Shown here: positions 63,628 through 64,000 of the stretch, piece by piece
How positions within the stretch are numbered: position 1 is the first letter of the stretch
Layout of the letters: each line of letters opens with the position of its first letter
NCBI RefSeq assembly: GCF_001028625.1
Contig: NZ_CP011805.1
Span: 1,240,001 to 1,304,000, forward strand
Source of the DNA: Pelagerythrobacter marensis
GTDB taxonomy: Bacteria > Pseudomonadota > Alphaproteobacteria > Sphingomonadales > Sphingomonadaceae
DNA: 64,000 nucleotides
Direction of reading: 5' to 3'
Position numbers and translations under genes: made by a program
Notes under the pieces: generated by a model
Databases searched by the model: none
Seen by the model: the letters and a program-made list of their open reading frames with translations, nothing else
Told to the model about the DNA's origin: nothing

Positions 63628-64000
63628 TCAGTCGAAGTTGAACCGCAGGCTGGCCCCGATGGTCCGCGGGCGTGTGACCGATCCGGCGAAGCCGAACGGC
63701 GCGTTCAGAACACCATATGTGTCAGTCAGGTTCTTGACGAACACGCCAAGCTCCAGCCCCTGCGCCACCTCGGCGGAAGCGTTGAGATCGATGATATGAT
63801 AGTCACCCTTCTCCAGCGTATTGCCGAACGCGACGGGCGCTTCCGACAGGTAGCGATGGGCGAATGCAATCCGGGGCCGCATCGGCGCATCGGAAAAATC
63901 GAACTCGATCTGGTTGGCAACGGTCAGCTCCGCCGCGCCGGGCAGACGCGTCCCCGCAGCATAGCCCCCTCCGGGCGCGAAACTGTCGGGTAGCATCTGC
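63628..64000 (-). CDS. TonB-dependent receptor, C-terminal part (5' end outside window)
   Basis: About 124 residues visible, open to the window edge. The end of a TonB-dependent barrel: PRIAFAHRYLS, DLNASAEVAQGLELGVFVKNLTDTYG and the terminal IGASLRFNFD. It ends with the Phe-Asp expected at the outer-membrane barrel C-terminus. Substrate cannot be told. It is 2 nt from the stop of the deacetylase. Confidence 0.85.
   Translation of the reverse strand, partial: QMLPDSFAPGGGYAAGTRLPGAAELTVANQIEFDFSDAPMRPRIAFAHRYLSEAPVAFGNTLEKGDYHIIDLNASAEVAQGLELGVFVKNLTDTYGVLNAPFGFAGSVTRPRTIGASLRFNFD

Overview
The window reads as chromosomal core DNA of a GC-rich alphaproteobacterium, most likely Sphingomonadales close to Erythrobacteraceae. 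This is inferred from gene content and order: cpdR next to an N-formylglutamate amidohydrolase, a CckA hybrid kinase, the pckA / chvI-chvG-hprK-rapZ-EIIA-HPr block, GTTC-N7-GTTC LexA boxes, SapC, paired DUF4139 proteins and a TonB-dependent receptor at the edge. There are no insertion sequences, integrases, phage genes, CRISPR arrays or rRNA. Coding density is high, with many 1-11 nt start/stop overlaps.

Layout. 1-9 kb: C-terminal end of sapC; a probable small RNA (about 736-839) with its own promoter, a CCTCCTCCC anti-Shine-Dalgarno motif and a strong terminator; N-formylglutamate amidohydrolase divergent from cpdR; tRNA-Val(GAC); icd; a GNAT-nitrilase fusion; an FAD monooxygenase divergent from a CPA2 cation/proton antiporter whose start codon lies inside an 11-bp inverted repeat; a 60-aa hydrophilic protein. 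9-23 kb, mostly minus strand: alaS, methyltransferase, SOS-controlled recA, two DUF4139 proteins, DUF2062-cckA, smpB, dapA-DUF885 lipoprotein. 23-34 kb: lytic transglycosylase, greB with an IalB-like secreted protein, a beta-barrel protein, rlmN, lapA-like-pyrF-trpF, another beta-barrel protein, trpB-(62-aa membrane protein)-trpA, accD, folC.

35-51 kb: AmpG-like permease, Rieske oxygenase, large-subunit pseudouridine synthase-rsmD, two related periplasmic proteins with YDxWP repeats, SOS-controlled uvrD/pcrA, a DUF937 protein, pckA, then chvI-chvG-hprK-rapZ-EIIA-ptsH-rRNA methyltransferase. 51-64 kb: META-domain protein, lipoprotein, rmuC, def, a REP-like inverted pair, recR, fmt, alpha/beta hydrolase-truA, oxidoreductase, asparaginase, tRNA-Val(UAC), DUF2141 protein, AraC regulator divergent from an HSL-type esterase and an acetylpolyamine-amidohydrolase-like deacetylase, and the C-terminal end of a TonB-dependent receptor.

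How the genes work together. CckA (17-19.6 kb) and CpdR (1.9 kb) belong to the alphaproteobacterial CckA-ChpT-CtrA/CpdR cell-cycle phosphorelay. ChvG/ChvI, HprK, EIIA and HPr make a regulatory (non-sugar-transporting) phosphotransfer block beside the gluconeogenic gene pckA. recA and uvrD share a LexA operator. The trp, pyr, acc and fol genes form a biosynthetic stretch. The least explained items are the small RNA, the YDxWP protein pair, the micro-gene between trpB and trpA, and the hairpin at the antiporter start codon.
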